From Burkholderiaceae bacterium (GTDB lineage Bacteria > Pseudomonadota > Gammaproteobacteria > Burkholderiales > Burkholderiaceae_D), in assembly GCA_018261755.1 (NCBI GenBank), contig JAGTRJ010000004.1, positions 32,307-96,306 of the forward strand: a stretch of DNA of 64,000 nucleotides, given 5' to 3'. The notes beneath the pieces were generated by a model. The model worked only from the letters and a program-made list of their open reading frames with translations, was not told the origin of the DNA and ran no database searches. A program made the translations under genes and the position numbers. Positions 26,525 to 36,381 of the stretch are shown here, piece by piece (the stretch's first letter is position 1; every line of letters begins with the position of its first letter).

Positions 26525-27505
26525 ATGCGAGCAATAGAAATCATCCCGGATGGCGCCAACAGCGTTTTGCGGGCCTGCGAACGCGCCATCCCCACACCCG
26601 GTGCCGGCGAAGTCCTGCTCCGCGTTCATGCGGCCGGCATCAACCGGCCAGACGTGCTGCAACGCATCGGCCGCTATCGGGTGCCCGATGGCGTGACCGA
26701 CATCCCCGGCCTGGAAGTGGCCGGCGAAATCATCGGCGGCGATCTAGGCCACGGCGGATTCAAGCTGGGCGACATGGTGTGCGCGCTGCTGCAGGGCGGC
26801 GGCTATGCCGAATACTGCACCGCGCCGGTGGCGCAATGCCTGCCGATCCCGAAGGGCTTGAACGCCATTCAGGCCGCGTCATTGCCGGAAACCTATTTCA
26901 CCGTCTGGAGCAACGTGTTCGACCGTGGCCGCCTCTCTCCGGGAGAAACTTTCCTTGTGCAGGGCGGCACGTCCGGCATCGGCGTGGCGGCGATCCAGAT
27001 TGCCACCGCACGCGGCCACCGCGTGTTCGCCACAGCGCGCACAGAAGAAAAATGCCGTGCGTGCGAAGCGCTCGGCGCGGTGCGCGGCATCAGGTACACC
27101 GACGAGGATTTTGGCGAAATAGTGATGTCGCACACCAATGGCCGAGGCGTGGATGTGATTCTCGACATCATGGGCGGCAGCTACCTGCCGCGTGAAATCA
27201 ACTGTCTGGCCGATGATGGCCGACTGGTGTTGATTGCGCTGCTCGATGGCCGCCGTGGCACGCTCGATATGGGCCAGGTGCTGCACCGCCGGCTGACGGT
27301 CACCGGCTCGACCCTGCGTCCTCGTCCGGTCGAATTCAAGGCGGCGATTGCGCAAAGCCTGTTGCGCGAAGTCTGGCCGATGCTGGAATCCGGCCAGGTC
27401 AAGCCCGTCATTTACCAGACTTTTCCGCTCGAACAGGCCGGCGAAGCACATGCGCTGATGGAATCAAGCATGCATGTCGGCAAAATCATCCTGCAAGTCG
27501 CCTGA
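26525..27505 (+). CDS. NAD(P)H quinone oxidoreductase (PIG3/TP53I3 type, MDR superfamily)
   Basis: A 326-residue zinc-free medium-chain dehydrogenase/reductase. Signs are the N-terminal GroES-like fold with AAGINRPDVLQRIGRY, the GGYAEYCTAPVAQCLPIP segment, the nucleotide-binding VQGGTSGIGVAAIQIA motif near residue 145, and the C-terminal GEAHALMESSMHVGKIIL. No structural-zinc cysteine lobe is present. Such enzymes reduce quinones with NADPH. The stop codon abuts an intergenic repeat, and the gene converges with fbp. Confidence 0.88.
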   Translation: MRAIEIIPDGANSVLRACERAIPTPGAGEVLLRVHAAGINRPDVLQRIGRYRVPDGVTDIPGLEVAGEIIGGDLGHGGFKLGDMVCALLQGGGYAEYCTAPVAQCLPIPKGLNAIQAASLPETYFTVWSNVFDRGRLSPGETFLVQGGTSGIGVAAIQIATARGHRVFATARTEEKCRACEALGAVRGIRYTDEDFGEIVMSHTNGRGVDVILDIMGGSYLPREINCLADDGRLVLIALLDGRRGTLDMGQVLHRRLTVTGSTLRPRPVEFKAAIAQSLLREVWPMLESGQVKPVIYQTFPLEQAGEAHALMESSMHVGKIILQVA

Positions 27506-27579
27506 AAATACTCCCACGGGTATTTCTAAACTACTCCGGAAATAGTGGCGCAACGGCGGTATTTCACCACATACCCCCG
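27505..27579 (-). repeat. Intergenic hairpin repeat, copy 4 (short, diverged)
   Basis: Minus-strand reading begins GGGGGTATG, keeps CGCCAC near the middle and ends GAGTATTTTC; the GTTTTTAAATACT part is diverged. It fills the gap between the convergent quinone oxidoreductase gene and fbp. Confidence 0.65.
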
Positions 27580-27587
27580 GCTTTCTT

Positions 27588-28589
27588 TCATTCCTGATGG
27601 TAGCTGGTGACGCGTTCGACTTCATCCTTCGAGCCGAGAAATACCGCCACCCGCTGGTGCAGTTTTTCCGGCTGCAAATCAAGAATCCGCTGGTGGCCAT
27701 TAGTGGCCGCGCCGCCCGCCTGCTCGACGATGAAGGCGATCGGATTCGCCTCGTACATCAGCCGCAGCTTGCCCGGCTTGTCCGGTTCGCGCTTGTCAGC
27801 CGGATACATGAAGATGCCGCCGCGGCTCAATACGCGATGCACGTCGGTCACCATTGACGCAATCCAGCGCATGTTGAAATCCTTGCCGCGCGGACCGGTC
27901 GTGCCAGCCACCAGTTCGTCGATATAGCGCGTGACCGGCGGATACCAGTGGCGCACATTGGAAGTATTGATCGCGAATTCCCTGGTTTCATTCGGAATTC
28001 TGATATCGCGCGCGGTCAGCTTCCACGCGCCCATTTCACGATCGAGCGTGAAGCAGGCAACGCCGTGGCCGCAGGTCAGCACCAGAATCGTCTGCGGGCC
28101 ATACAAGGCATAGCCGGCCGCCACCTGCTTCGCGCCCGGCTGCAGGAAATCCTGCTCGCTCGGCGCAGCCATTCCTTCCGGCGCCTTCAGCACGGAAAAG
28201 ATCGTGCCGATCGACGAGTTCACGTCGATGTTGCTCGAGCCGTCGAGCGGATCGAACAGCAGCAGGTATTCGCCCATCGGATAGCGGTTTGGAATCGGAT
28301 GGATGGTTTCCATTTCCTCGGATGCCATTGCCGCCAGATGCCCGCCCCACTCGTTCGCTTCCAGCAGGATTTCATTCGAGATCACGTCCAGCTTCTTTTG
28401 CACTTCGCCCTGCACGTTCTCGCTGCCGGCGCTGCCAAGCACACCCGCGAGCGCGCCCTTGCCGACCGCATGACCGATGCTCTTGCAGGCGCGCGCCACC
28501 ACTTCGAGCAGCAGCCGCAATTCGGATGGCACGTTGCCATGCTGGCGCTGTTCTTCCACCAGGAACTGGGTCAGGCCGATACGTTTCAT
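27588..28589 (-). CDS. fbp: Fructose-1,6-bisphosphatase class I
   Basis: A 333-residue gluconeogenic enzyme that removes the 1-phosphate of fructose-1,6-bisphosphate. Metal and substrate motifs are present: ASEEME near residue 89, [16 protein letters not shown] near 110-125, and the late [20 protein letters not shown]. Length is typical. It is the last gene of the minus-strand run that includes pepN, 47 bases downstream of it. Confidence 0.95.
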   Translation of the reverse strand: MKRIGLTQFLVEEQRQHGNVPSELRLLLEVVARACKSIGHAVGKGALAGVLGSAGSENVQGEVQKKLDVISNEILLEANEWGGHLAAMASEEMETIHPIPNRYPMGEYLLLFDPLDGSSNIDVNSSIGTIFSVLKAPEGMAAPSEQDFLQPGAKQVAAGYALYGPQTILVLTCGHGVACFTLDREMGAWKLTARDIRIPNETREFAINTSNVRHWYPPVTRYIDELVAGTTGPRGKDFNMRWIASMVTDVHRVLSRGGIFMYPADKREPDKPGKLRLMYEANPIAFIVEQAGGAATNGHQRILDLQPEKLHQRVAVFLGSKDEVERVTSYHQE

Positions 28590-28636
28590 GTTTCTCCCAT
28601 CTATTGTTTCGGATTGTTGTTGCTACCGGATTGCAA

Positions 28637-31297
28637 TCATTCCGCCAGCGATTTCGATACCACTTCGCGCACGTCGCGCGACAGTTTTTTCGCCTTCGCC
28701 ACCAGCTGCAGCGCCTTTTTCATTTTCTGCTGCAGCGCCGGCGTGAATTTGCGCCAGCGATCGAGCGTACGCGCCAGCCGCGCGGCGACCTGCGGATTCA
28801 AGGCATTGAGCGCAATCACCTGCTCGGCCCAGAATGCATAGCCGCTGCCGTCCGCCGCGTGGAATTGCGCCGGGTTGCCGTTGCAGAAACTGAAGATCAG
28901 GCTGCGCGCCCGGTTCGGATTCGACAGCGTGAAGGCCGGGTGCTGCATCAGCTTGCGCACCGCCGCCACGTCGGTCAACGGCGATGCCGCCTGCAGCGCG
29001 AACCATTTGTCGATCACCAGTGCTTCCTGCGCAAATTCACGATAGAACTGGCGCAGCGCCTTGTCCGCCGCCTTTTTCGCCACCGGCGTATCGGCATTCA
29101 CCAGCACCGCCAGCGCGGCCGCATGATCAGTCATGTTGCCGGCGGTATCGAATTGCACCTGCGCCAGTTGCGCGGTGGTATCGTCCGGCCACGCGAGCAG
29201 ATAAGCCAGCGCCAGGTTTTTCAGGCTGCGCTTGCCGGCAGAGACCGCATCCGGCTGATACGCGCCCTTGATCAGGCAGGCTTCGTAGGCAGACAGGAAT
29301 TCGGCCTTCAGCGCCTGTGCCAGCGATACGCGCATGAACTGCCGCGCCGCATGGATCGCGGCCGGATCGACTTCTTCCATCTGTTCTGCAATCACGGCTT
29401 CGGACGGCAGCGTCAGCGCCAGCTCGCGGAAAGCCGGATCGAGCGATGCATCGGTCAGCGTCGCGCGCAGCGCATCGATTACCATCGGATCAAGTTCCAG
29501 CGGCTCGCCATTCTTCACCGCTGCCGTCAGCGCCAGCAGGCGGCGCATCATCAGCCTCTGCCCCGCTTCCCAGCGGTTGAAATGATCGCTGTCGTGCGCC
29601 AGCAGGTGCGCCAGTTCGGCATCGGTGTAGTCGTATTCGACCACCACCGGCGCAGAGAAATTGCGCAGCAGCGACAGCACTGGCTTTTCGTTCACTTGGG
29701 TGAAGGTGAAGGTCTGCTTCGCCTTCGTCAGTTCCAGCATCGCGCTGCCGCCAGAAATCGCTTTTTCATCCAGATGCAGCGGCATATCCTGACCGTCAGC
29801 GCCAACCAGCCCGAGCGCAAACGGAATGTGGAACGGCTGTTTCTTCGGCTGCCCCGGCGTCGGAGCGCACGATTGCGCCAATGTCAGCGTCAGTGTTTTC
29901 GCCTTTGCGCTGTAGCGCGTGCTGACATGCACGCGCGGCGTGCCAGCCTGACTGTACCAGCGTTCGAACTGCTTCAGGTCGCGCCCATTCGCATCGGCCA
30001 TCGCAGCGCGGAAATCATCGCAGGTAACCGCCTGTCCGTCGTGACGTGCAAAGTACAGATCCATCCCCTTGCGGAAACCGTCGATGCCCAGCAGCGTCTG
30101 GTACATGCGCACCACTTCCGCCCCTTTTTCATACACGGTGACGGTGTAGAAATTGTTGATCTCGACGAACGAATCGGGCCGCACCGGATGCGCCATCGGG
30201 CCGGCATCTTCCGGGAACTGCATCTGACGCAGCGTGCGCACATCCTCGATGCGTTTGACCGCACGGCCGGACGACGTGCCCACCATGTCGGCCGAAAATT
30301 CCTGATCGCGGAATACCGTCAGCCCTTCCTTCAGCGACAACTGGAACCAGTCGCGGCAGGTGACGCGGTTGCCGGTCCAATTGTGGAAGTATTCATGCCC
30401 GACCACCGCTTCAATGTTGGTGTAATCGACGTCGGTCGCGATCTTCGGGTTGGCCAGCACGAACTTGGTGTTGAAGATGTTCAGACCCTTGTTTTCCATC
30501 GCGCCCATGTTGAAATCGCCCACGGCGACGATCATGAAACGCTCCAGATCAAGTTCCAGCCCGTAGCGCAATTCATCCCAGCGGATGCTATTAATCAGCG
30601 AATCCATCGCGTGCTGGGTCTTGTCGAGATTGCCCTTTTCGACCCAGACCTGCAGCAGCGCGCGACGGCCGGATTTCAGCCTGATTTTTTCTTCCTGACA
30701 AACGAGTTTGCCCGCCACCAGCGCGAACAGGTAAGCCGGCTTGTTGAACGGATCTTCCCACTTGGCGTAATGGCGACCACCGGGCAATTTGCCCTGTTCG
30801 ATCAGGTTGCCGTTGGACAGCAGCACCGGATATTTTTTCCGGTCGGCACGCAGCATTACGGTAAAACGCGTCAGCACGTCCGGCCGGTCAGGGAAGAACG
30901 TAATCTTGCGGAATCCCTCTGCTTCGCACTGGGTAAAGAAGTTGCCGTTCGACACATACAGCCCCATCAACGACGTGTTCTGCGCCGGATGGATCACGGT
31001 TTCGATTTCCAGCGTGGCGATGTCGGGCGCGTTGAAAATGCGCAGGTTGCCGTCTTCCAGCCGCCACGCATCCCTGCCCAGCGTGACGCCATTCATCCGC
31101 AATTGCGCCAGCTTCAGGTCATTGCCGTACAACAGAATGTCGCGCGCCTTGCTGCCCTCGCGACGGATCAGCGTCATCTGGTTCGCGACGTGGGTTTCAT
31201 CCGGAGCGAGATCAAAACCGAGATCGATGAAATCGACCAGGAAATCCGGCTGCTGGTAATCCTTGCGGTAAACCGCCTGGGCGAGTGTGTTTGGCAT
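28637..31297 (-). CDS. pepN: Aminopeptidase N (M1 family)
   Basis: An 886-residue zinc aminopeptidase that trims N-terminal residues from cytoplasmic peptides. The exopeptidase motif GAMEN near residue 262 and the zinc motif HEYFHNW near 297 with the later zinc-binding Glu are intact, followed by the beta-sandwich and long helical C-terminal domain of the PepN type. ATG at 31297 is taken over the in-frame TTG at 31303. Upstream in the same direction lies an aldo/keto reductase, downstream fbp. Confidence 0.95.
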   Translation of the reverse strand: MPNTLAQAVYRKDYQQPDFLVDFIDLGFDLAPDETHVANQMTLIRREGSKARDILLYGNDLKLAQLRMNGVTLGRDAWRLEDGNLRIFNAPDIATLEIETVIHPAQNTSLMGLYVSNGNFFTQCEAEGFRKITFFPDRPDVLTRFTVMLRADRKKYPVLLSNGNLIEQGKLPGGRHYAKWEDPFNKPAYLFALVAGKLVCQEEKIRLKSGRRALLQVWVEKGNLDKTQHAMDSLINSIRWDELRYGLELDLERFMIVAVGDFNMGAMENKGLNIFNTKFVLANPKIATDVDYTNIEAVVGHEYFHNWTGNRVTCRDWFQLSLKEGLTVFRDQEFSADMVGTSSGRAVKRIEDVRTLRQMQFPEDAGPMAHPVRPDSFVEINNFYTVTVYEKGAEVVRMYQTLLGIDGFRKGMDLYFARHDGQAVTCDDFRAAMADANGRDLKQFERWYSQAGTPRVHVSTRYSAKAKTLTLTLAQSCAPTPGQPKKQPFHIPFALGLVGADGQDMPLHLDEKAISGGSAMLELTKAKQTFTFTQVNEKPVLSLLRNFSAPVVVEYDYTDAELAHLLAHDSDHFNRWEAGQRLMMRRLLALTAAVKNGEPLELDPMVIDALRATLTDASLDPAFRELALTLPSEAVIAEQMEEVDPAAIHAARQFMRVSLAQALKAEFLSAYEACLIKGAYQPDAVSAGKRSLKNLALAYLLAWPDDTTAQLAQVQFDTAGNMTDHAAALAVLVNADTPVAKKAADKALRQFYREFAQEALVIDKWFALQAASPLTDVAAVRKLMQHPAFTLSNPNRARSLIFSFCNGNPAQFHAADGSGYAFWAEQVIALNALNPQVAARLARTLDRWRKFTPALQQKMKKALQLVAKAKKLSRDVREVVSKSLAE

Positions 31298-31341
31298 GGA
31301 CAATCCGTTCGTCAGTTATTGTTACAGACCGCTGGCAGAGA

Positions 31342-32376
31342 TCAGACGTGGCCGATCACCGGATGCGGTTGGTACGACGCTTCCAGCGTGGCGATTTCCT
31401 CGGCGCTCAGGCGGACGCTGATCGCGCCCAGTGCCTGCTCCAGCTGCGGCAGCTTGGACGCGCCAACAATCGGCGCCGTCACGCCCTTGTGCAGCAGCCA
31501 CGCATACGCGATCTGCGCATTGCTGACGCCCTTCTTCTCCGCCAGCGCCGTCAGCGCATCGACCACCGCGAAATCGGCTTCGTTGTAGTAGTAGCGCAAT
31601 GCCAGGTCGTCAGTCTTCGCGCGCGACGTGGCCGAATTGTTTGCGCTCACGTCCTTGTCTTCCGGCTTGCGGTTGCCGGCGAGGAAGCCGCGCGCTAGCG
31701 GGCTCCACGGAATCAGCGCCACCTTCTGGTCATGGCACAGCGGTATCATTTCGCGTTCTTCTTCGCGATACAGCAGGTTGTAATGGTTCTGCATCGATAC
31801 GAAAGGCGTCCAGCCGTTTTCCTTCGCCACCTGCTGCGCCTTGGCGAACTGCCACGCCCACATGCTCGACGCGCCGATGTAACGCACTTTGCCGGCCTTC
31901 ACCAGATCGTGCAGCACGGCCATCGTTTCCTCGATCGGCGTGGCGCGATCCCAACGATGGATCTGGTACAGATCGATGTAGTCGGTGCCGAGCCGCTGCA
32001 GCGATGCATCGACCGCGTGCATGATGTGCTTGCGCGACAGGCCGCTGGCGTTCGGATGGAACTTGCCCGCCATCGTCGGCGCATCGATGCTCATGTCGTC
32101 GGACACGCCGAAATAAACCTTGGTCGCGATCACGACTTCGTTGCGCTTCGCGAACTCTTTCAGCAGCTTGCCGGTAATGATTTCGGACACGCCGTTCGAA
32201 TACATGTTGGCGGTATCGAAAAAATTGACGCCACCTTCGATCGCGCGGCGCACGAACGGACGCGCCGCTTCCTCGTCCAGCACCCATGGGCGCCACTGCG
32301 GCGAACCGTAAGTCATCATGCCGAGGCAAATGCGGGAAACCTTGAGGCCGGTCGGGCCGAGATTGACGTATTGCAT
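31342..32376 (-). CDS. yajO: Aldo/keto reductase, YajO-like
   Basis: A 344-residue NADPH-dependent aldo/keto reductase resembling E. coli YajO over its whole length: MQY.LG.TGLKVSR.CLG start, FFDTANMYSNG, VVIATKV, DYIDLYQIHRWD, YIGASSMWAWQFA, YNLLYREEEREM, and PHPV near the end. The Asp, Tyr, Lys and His catalytic tetrad is complete. YajO acts on sugar-phosphate-like substrates; the true substrate here is unknown. It begins 15 bases after the CobW-like fragment gene, so it is in the ntrYX transcript or close to it. Confidence 0.87.
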   Translation of the reverse strand: MQYVNLGPTGLKVSRICLGMMTYGSPQWRPWVLDEEAARPFVRRAIEGGVNFFDTANMYSNGVSEIITGKLLKEFAKRNEVVIATKVYFGVSDDMSIDAPTMAGKFHPNASGLSRKHIMHAVDASLQRLGTDYIDLYQIHRWDRATPIEETMAVLHDLVKAGKVRYIGASSMWAWQFAKAQQVAKENGWTPFVSMQNHYNLLYREEEREMIPLCHDQKVALIPWSPLARGFLAGNRKPEDKDVSANNSATSRAKTDDLALRYYYNEADFAVVDALTALAEKKGVSNAQIAYAWLLHKGVTAPIVGASKLPQLEQALGAISVRLSAEEIATLEASYQPHPVIGHV

Positions 32377-32391
32377 CAGAGTTCCTTTCTG

Positions 32392-32766
32392 TCAGTAAGC
32401 GTGAGGCGAATCCGGCAGGCGGATATCCTCTGTCATGGTGAGCAACGACGCATAAGGCGGTCGCGTCAGGAAATCCCGAAAAGCATCGAGATGCGCCGCA
32501 TTCGCCAGGCCGATATACAGCCTGGCTGGCGGCTGGCGCAAAATCCGGTTGAGCGTGACCTGCATCGTCAGCCGGCCGGTACAGCAAGGGCAACCTGGCG
32601 CAATGCGGATCAATCGCACCGCCGGATTGAATTCTGTCTTAACTGCTGGCGAACCTTCGAATATCAGCGCCGTATCATCGGCTTGTCCGCCAGACGCGAT
32701 GGCCGCAGCAATCGCCGCTTCACGCGCTTGTGCATCCTGACCCGCAACCAGCGTGGTCAGTGTCAT
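32392..32766 (-). CDS. Small protein with CobW/COG0523-like GCxCC motif
   Basis: A 124-residue protein. Its middle holds IRIAPGCPCCTGRLTMQVTLNRIL, which resembles the metal-binding GCxCC region of COG0523/CobW GTPases, and RLYIGLANAAHLDAFRDFL resembles the segment after it. The Walker A loop and the C-terminal CobW domain are missing, so it cannot be a working GTPase of that family. The start overlaps the ntrX stop by four bases, indicating coupled translation. Whether it is a decayed GTPase or a separate metal-binding protein is not known. Confidence 0.65.
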   Translation of the reverse strand: MTLTTLVAGQDAQAREAAIAAAIASGGQADDTALIFEGSPAVKTEFNPAVRLIRIAPGCPCCTGRLTMQVTLNRILRQPPARLYIGLANAAHLDAFRDFLTRPPYASLLTMTEDIRLPDSPHAY

Positions 32767-33485
32767 TCGCCTTTTCTCGTCGTCTTCAACGGCTCGACAC
32801 CAAGCTGCTTCAGCTTGCGGTAAAGATGCGTCCGCTCCAGCCCGGTTTTTTCGGCCACGCGCGTCATGCTGCCGCCTTCCTTGGCCAGATGATGCTCGAA
32901 ATACACGCGCTCGAAAGTGTCGCGCGCTTCACGCAACGGCAAATCGAACGACAGGCTGAAAGAATGGATAGCGGACACCTGCTGCGCCGCCATGATGGCT
33001 GCCGGCTGGGCGCTTGGCGGTATCGACGATACCGTCGCCGCCGGCGTGCTTGACACGACACGTTCTTCCGGCTGCGGCGCCACCACTCGCAGCGGCACCG
33101 GCGCATGGCGAGGCGGCTCCGGCGTGCGTGTCAGCCCTTGCTGCACCGCCTTCAGCAGCTTTTGCATCGCAATCGGTTTTTCCAGGAAATTCAGCGCGCC
33201 GATGCGGGTTGCCTCGACCGCGGTATCGATCGTCGCGTGGCCTGACATCATGATCACCGGCATCGTCAGCAAGCCGTCGCGCTGCCACTCCTTCAGCAGG
33301 GTCACGCCATCGGTATCGGGCATCCAGATATCAAGCAATACCAGATCGGGCGCACCGTTTGCACGCGCCTGCCGTGCCTCACGCGCGTTTTCCGCCGTCT
33401 GCACGACGTGTCCCTCATCGCTCAGGATTTCCATGAGCAATTCGCGGATACCCATTTCATCATCAACTACCAGGATATTTGCCAT
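32763..33485 (-). CDS. ntrX: NtrX-like response regulator without the AAA+ domain
   Basis: A 240-residue response regulator. The receiver domain (residues 1-120) has the acidic pair VDDE, phospho-acceptor Asp in LVLLDIWMPDTDG, and the Thr/Ser and Lys of MMSGHATI and FLEKPI. A Pro/Ala-rich linker (about 120-180) replaces the sigma54-interacting AAA+ domain of classic NtrX. The C-terminus is a Fis-type DNA-binding helix-turn-helix (REARDTFERVYFEHHLAKEGG and GLERTHLYRKLKQLG). It is paired with the NtrY-like kinase 44 bases upstream. It probably controls sigma70 promoters. Confidence 0.87.
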   Translation of the reverse strand: MANILVVDDEMGIRELLMEILSDEGHVVQTAENAREARQARANGAPDLVLLDIWMPDTDGVTLLKEWQRDGLLTMPVIMMSGHATIDTAVEATRIGALNFLEKPIAMQKLLKAVQQGLTRTPEPPRHAPVPLRVVAPQPEERVVSSTPAATVSSIPPSAQPAAIMAAQQVSAIHSFSLSFDLPLREARDTFERVYFEHHLAKEGGSMTRVAEKTGLERTHLYRKLKQLGVEPLKTTRKGE

Positions 33486-33529
33486 ATCTGCCTGCCACTA
33501 ACCGTTACTAAGAACAATTATCCACCATA

Positions 33530-35782
33530 TCAAGCCAACTTCAACAACAAAATTGCCACTTTCGCGCCGCTGGCATCCTTGCGGTTCTCGATATCGATGC
33601 GCCCGCCATGCTCATCCACGATTTTTTTCACCATCGCCAGACCCAGGCCGGTGCCGCGCGCCTTCGACGTGACATACGGCTCGAACGCCCGCGACAGTAT
33701 CTTCGACGCAAAGCCAGGGCCATTGTCGGACACTGAAAAACGTACCGCCTGGCACACTTTCGCATCGGCATCTTCATAGCGGATCACTTCGGTCAGCACG
33801 TCAACCTGCGGCTCAATCCCTTCTGGCCGGCGTTCGCCAACCGCATCCTGCGCATTTTGCAACAGATTATGGATAACCTGGCGCAACTGGGTTTCGTCGC
33901 CCATCACCCGCGGCAAATCCGGCGCCAAATGGCTGCGGATCGCGGCCTTCGCCTCATCGCCGTTGTACAGATGAAGGATTTCCTCCACCAGCGCGTTCAG
34001 ATCCAGCGGCTGCAGCACCGCTGGCGGCGTCCGGGCGTAATCGCGGAAATCGTCCACCATGCGCTTCATCGCCTCGACCTGATTGACGATGGTGCTGGTG
34101 CTTTTTTCAAGGATGGCCGCATCCTGCTGCGGCAGCTTGCCTTCGAGCTTCATCTGCAAGCGTTCGGCCGACAACTGGATCGGTGTCAGCGGATTCTTGA
34201 TCTCGTGCGCCAGCCGCCGCGCCACCTCGCCCCAGGCAATCGAACGCTGGGCCGAAATCACATCGGAAATATCATCGAACACGACGATGTAGCCGGTGCC
34301 ATTCCTGACCGGCAGGCGCGAACCGCGAGCCAGCAGCGTCACGTCATGCCCTGCCTCGTGACCATCGCCAATGCGCGGAATTTCAATCTGCTGCTGCCAG
34401 TGCTTACCATTCGCTTTGTTGCCGCCGGCCGCCGATTGCGCGCTTTGGCCGGAAAACTCCTGCACAATCGCTTCCGCCAACGGCGCCAGGCCTTCAATCG
34501 ATGCCAGCGGGCGCCCGATATGCGGGTTGAAATCGCGTTCCAGGATGCGCTCGACCGATTCATTGCAGCTGACCAGGCGGAATTCGCCATCGAGTACCAT
34601 CACGCCGGCCGACATGTTGGCCAGCACCGATTCGAGGTAGATTTTCGCGTTCTCAAGTTCGGTCCGCGTTCTGTCGCCGGTACGGCGCGCATCGGCCAAC
34701 TGCATCGTCATCGTGTTGAACGATTGCGTCAGCAGGCCAAGTTCATCCGGGCTGGCAACAATCGGCCGCGGCGACAGGTCGCCTTCGGCCACCGCTTTCG
34801 TTCCCTGCGCCAGCAGCAGCAGCGGCCGCGCGAAATTGGAGGCGATCGTAAACGCGGCCGCAATCGCGGCAAAAATCGCCAGCAACAGCGTCAGCGTCAG
34901 CGTCACGATGTAAATCTTGCGCAGCCCGGAACGCGCGAGCGAACGCGTCTGATATTCGCTGTAGGCGATGCGCAGCGCTTCCGCGTTTTCGGCCAGATTG
35001 CCGGTAACCGGCTGAATCAATTGCAAAAAGCGCGCCTCGCCCTTGAGCGACATGCCATCCGCGCCGCCAATCGCGACCACGACGCGCCACCGCAGCGGCA
35101 CATCCTTGATCTGGTCTTCTTCATGCATGTCGGTGCCACCTTCGATCGTGGCAAAGCCCGATGCCAGGCGCGCCTGGTTCAACATCGAAGGCGTTGGCAG
35201 TTCGGGCGCGAGCCGCGTGATGTCGTTGCTCGCGGTAGCCACAATCTGGCCGCTGGCGGTGACAATCAGCGCATCCTCGAATTGCGCTTCATCGCGCAAG
35301 CGCGGCAATTGCGTAATCTGCGTCGCGGGCGACATTTCAGCCAGGCTGGCAGCCATCCGGCGCGCCTTGGCGCTCATGTCGGCCAGCGACGCATCGAGCA
35401 CCGTGCGGCCAAGATTCACGCCGGATTCGAGCGCAGATTCGACTCGCACATCGAACCATGATTCAATCGAGCGCGACATGAATTGCACCGATACCGCATA
35501 AATCACGATCCCGGGCACAATCCCCATTGCGGCGAACATCAGCACCAGCCTTCCGGTCAGTCGCGTGCCGAACTTGCCGCGCCGGTAGCGCTGCAGGAAC
35601 CGCCACAGCATCACACCAATCACTGCCAGCAGCGCCAATGCGATCGCCACATTCAGCGCCAGCAGGAGCGAATAGTTTTGGTCGAAAAAATCGGAATTAT
35701 CGGAAGCTGATGCTTGCAGAAACAGCAGAATGCTCATGACGGCGACGCCGACCACCATCATGTAACGAAGCACCCGTGTCAC
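33530..35782 (-). CDS. ntrY: NtrY-like sensor histidine kinase
   Basis: A 750-residue membrane histidine kinase. Three transmembrane helices lie before residue 105, then a periplasmic region, another helix near 300, a HAMP domain (about 318-370), a PAS domain (about 380-500), and the kinase core with the phospho-His in AHEIKNPLTPIQLSAERL near 524, N box (QVIHNLLQNAQDAV), G1 (SDNGPGF) and G2 (GTGLGLAMVKKI). It should phosphorylate the NtrX-like protein encoded next. Its start overlaps the DUF4390 stop by four bases. NtrYX systems respond to nitrogen or redox state. Confidence 0.92.
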   Translation of the reverse strand: MTRVLRYMMVVGVAVMSILLFLQASASDNSDFFDQNYSLLLALNVAIALALLAVIGVMLWRFLQRYRRGKFGTRLTGRLVLMFAAMGIVPGIVIYAVSVQFMSRSIESWFDVRVESALESGVNLGRTVLDASLADMSAKARRMAASLAEMSPATQITQLPRLRDEAQFEDALIVTASGQIVATASNDITRLAPELPTPSMLNQARLASGFATIEGGTDMHEEDQIKDVPLRWRVVVAIGGADGMSLKGEARFLQLIQPVTGNLAENAEALRIAYSEYQTRSLARSGLRKIYIVTLTLTLLLAIFAAIAAAFTIASNFARPLLLLAQGTKAVAEGDLSPRPIVASPDELGLLTQSFNTMTMQLADARRTGDRTRTELENAKIYLESVLANMSAGVMVLDGEFRLVSCNESVERILERDFNPHIGRPLASIEGLAPLAEAIVQEFSGQSAQSAAGGNKANGKHWQQQIEIPRIGDGHEAGHDVTLLARGSRLPVRNGTGYIVVFDDISDVISAQRSIAWGEVARRLAHEIKNPLTPIQLSAERLQMKLEGKLPQQDAAILEKSTSTIVNQVEAMKRMVDDFRDYARTPPAVLQPLDLNALVEEILHLYNGDEAKAAIRSHLAPDLPRVMGDETQLRQVIHNLLQNAQDAVGERRPEGIEPQVDVLTEVIRYEDADAKVCQAVRFSVSDNGPGFASKILSRAFEPYVTSKARGTGLGLAMVKKIVDEHGGRIDIENRKDASGAKVAILLLKLA

Positions 35783-36348
35783 TTGTCAGCCGTAAAAGAA
35801 AACCGTTTCCAGTCCGATGAAAGACGCCAGCTGCGGTTGTTGATCGCGTTTACCTGGAACGGTTTCGGCAACTGCGATACATCCAGCATCATTCGCACGG
35901 CAACCGTATATGCCTCTCCTGCCACCAGCTCGCCGTAATCGGCCACGGTCCAGCGCATGGGCCGCTTCACCAGCGAAAGCGCATCGTCCAACGTACGGTA
36001 GTTCTGCTGCAGACTGCCAATCACCGACGCATTGTATTGCCGGGTCAGCACATTGTATGAAACGCGCGTGGTCTGCTTGACGAAGATCGAGCGCTCGGCG
36101 AACCAGAACAAACGCGGCCGGCTCAATTCGACTTCGGTGGTGAAATACAGCGGAATGCCGCGCGCCAGCGCTTCCTCCAGCCCACGGTTCAGTTCGAACT
36201 GAAAACCGGCGGCCAAACGATAGCCGGTTTCGCCTGCTTCGATGCGCGCCTGCGTGATATCAATACTGTTCGCCTGCGCGACCAATGGCAGATGCACCAG
36301 CAATGCCAGCAGACCACAGGCTAACCAATGAAATAAACGTCGCGTCAC
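35779..36348 (-). CDS. DUF4390 domain exported protein
   Basis: A 189-residue protein with a signal peptide ending VAQA and a beta-rich DUF4390 domain (GYRLAAGFQFELNRGLEEALARGIPLYFTTEVEL...RRLFW-type pattern and WTVADYGELVAGEAYTVAVRMMLDVSQLPKPFQV). It lies between rsmB and ntrY, as in most Burkholderiales, and overlaps ntrY by four bases. A periplasmic partner role for NtrY is often guessed but not shown. Confidence 0.87.
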   Translation of the reverse strand: MTRRLFHWLACGLLALLVHLPLVAQANSIDITQARIEAGETGYRLAAGFQFELNRGLEEALARGIPLYFTTEVELSRPRLFWFAERSIFVKQTTRVSYNVLTRQYNASVIGSLQQNYRTLDDALSLVKRPMRWTVADYGELVAGEAYTVAVRMMLDVSQLPKPFQVNAINNRSWRLSSDWKRFSFTADK

Positions 36349-36381
36349 GGACTTACTCGAAAGTCGGTCGTTAAAAATCTG

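Noticed and set aside
28289..31588. Plus-strand ORF of 1099 codons opposite pepN and fbp
   Set aside because: It is a shadow of pepN, which has all catalytic motifs on the minus strand. The plus translation is rich in Arg, Gln and His, as expected of an antisense frame in GC-rich DNA.
33857..35461. Plus-strand ORF of 534 codons opposite ntrY
   Set aside because: Antisense shadow of a clear histidine kinase.
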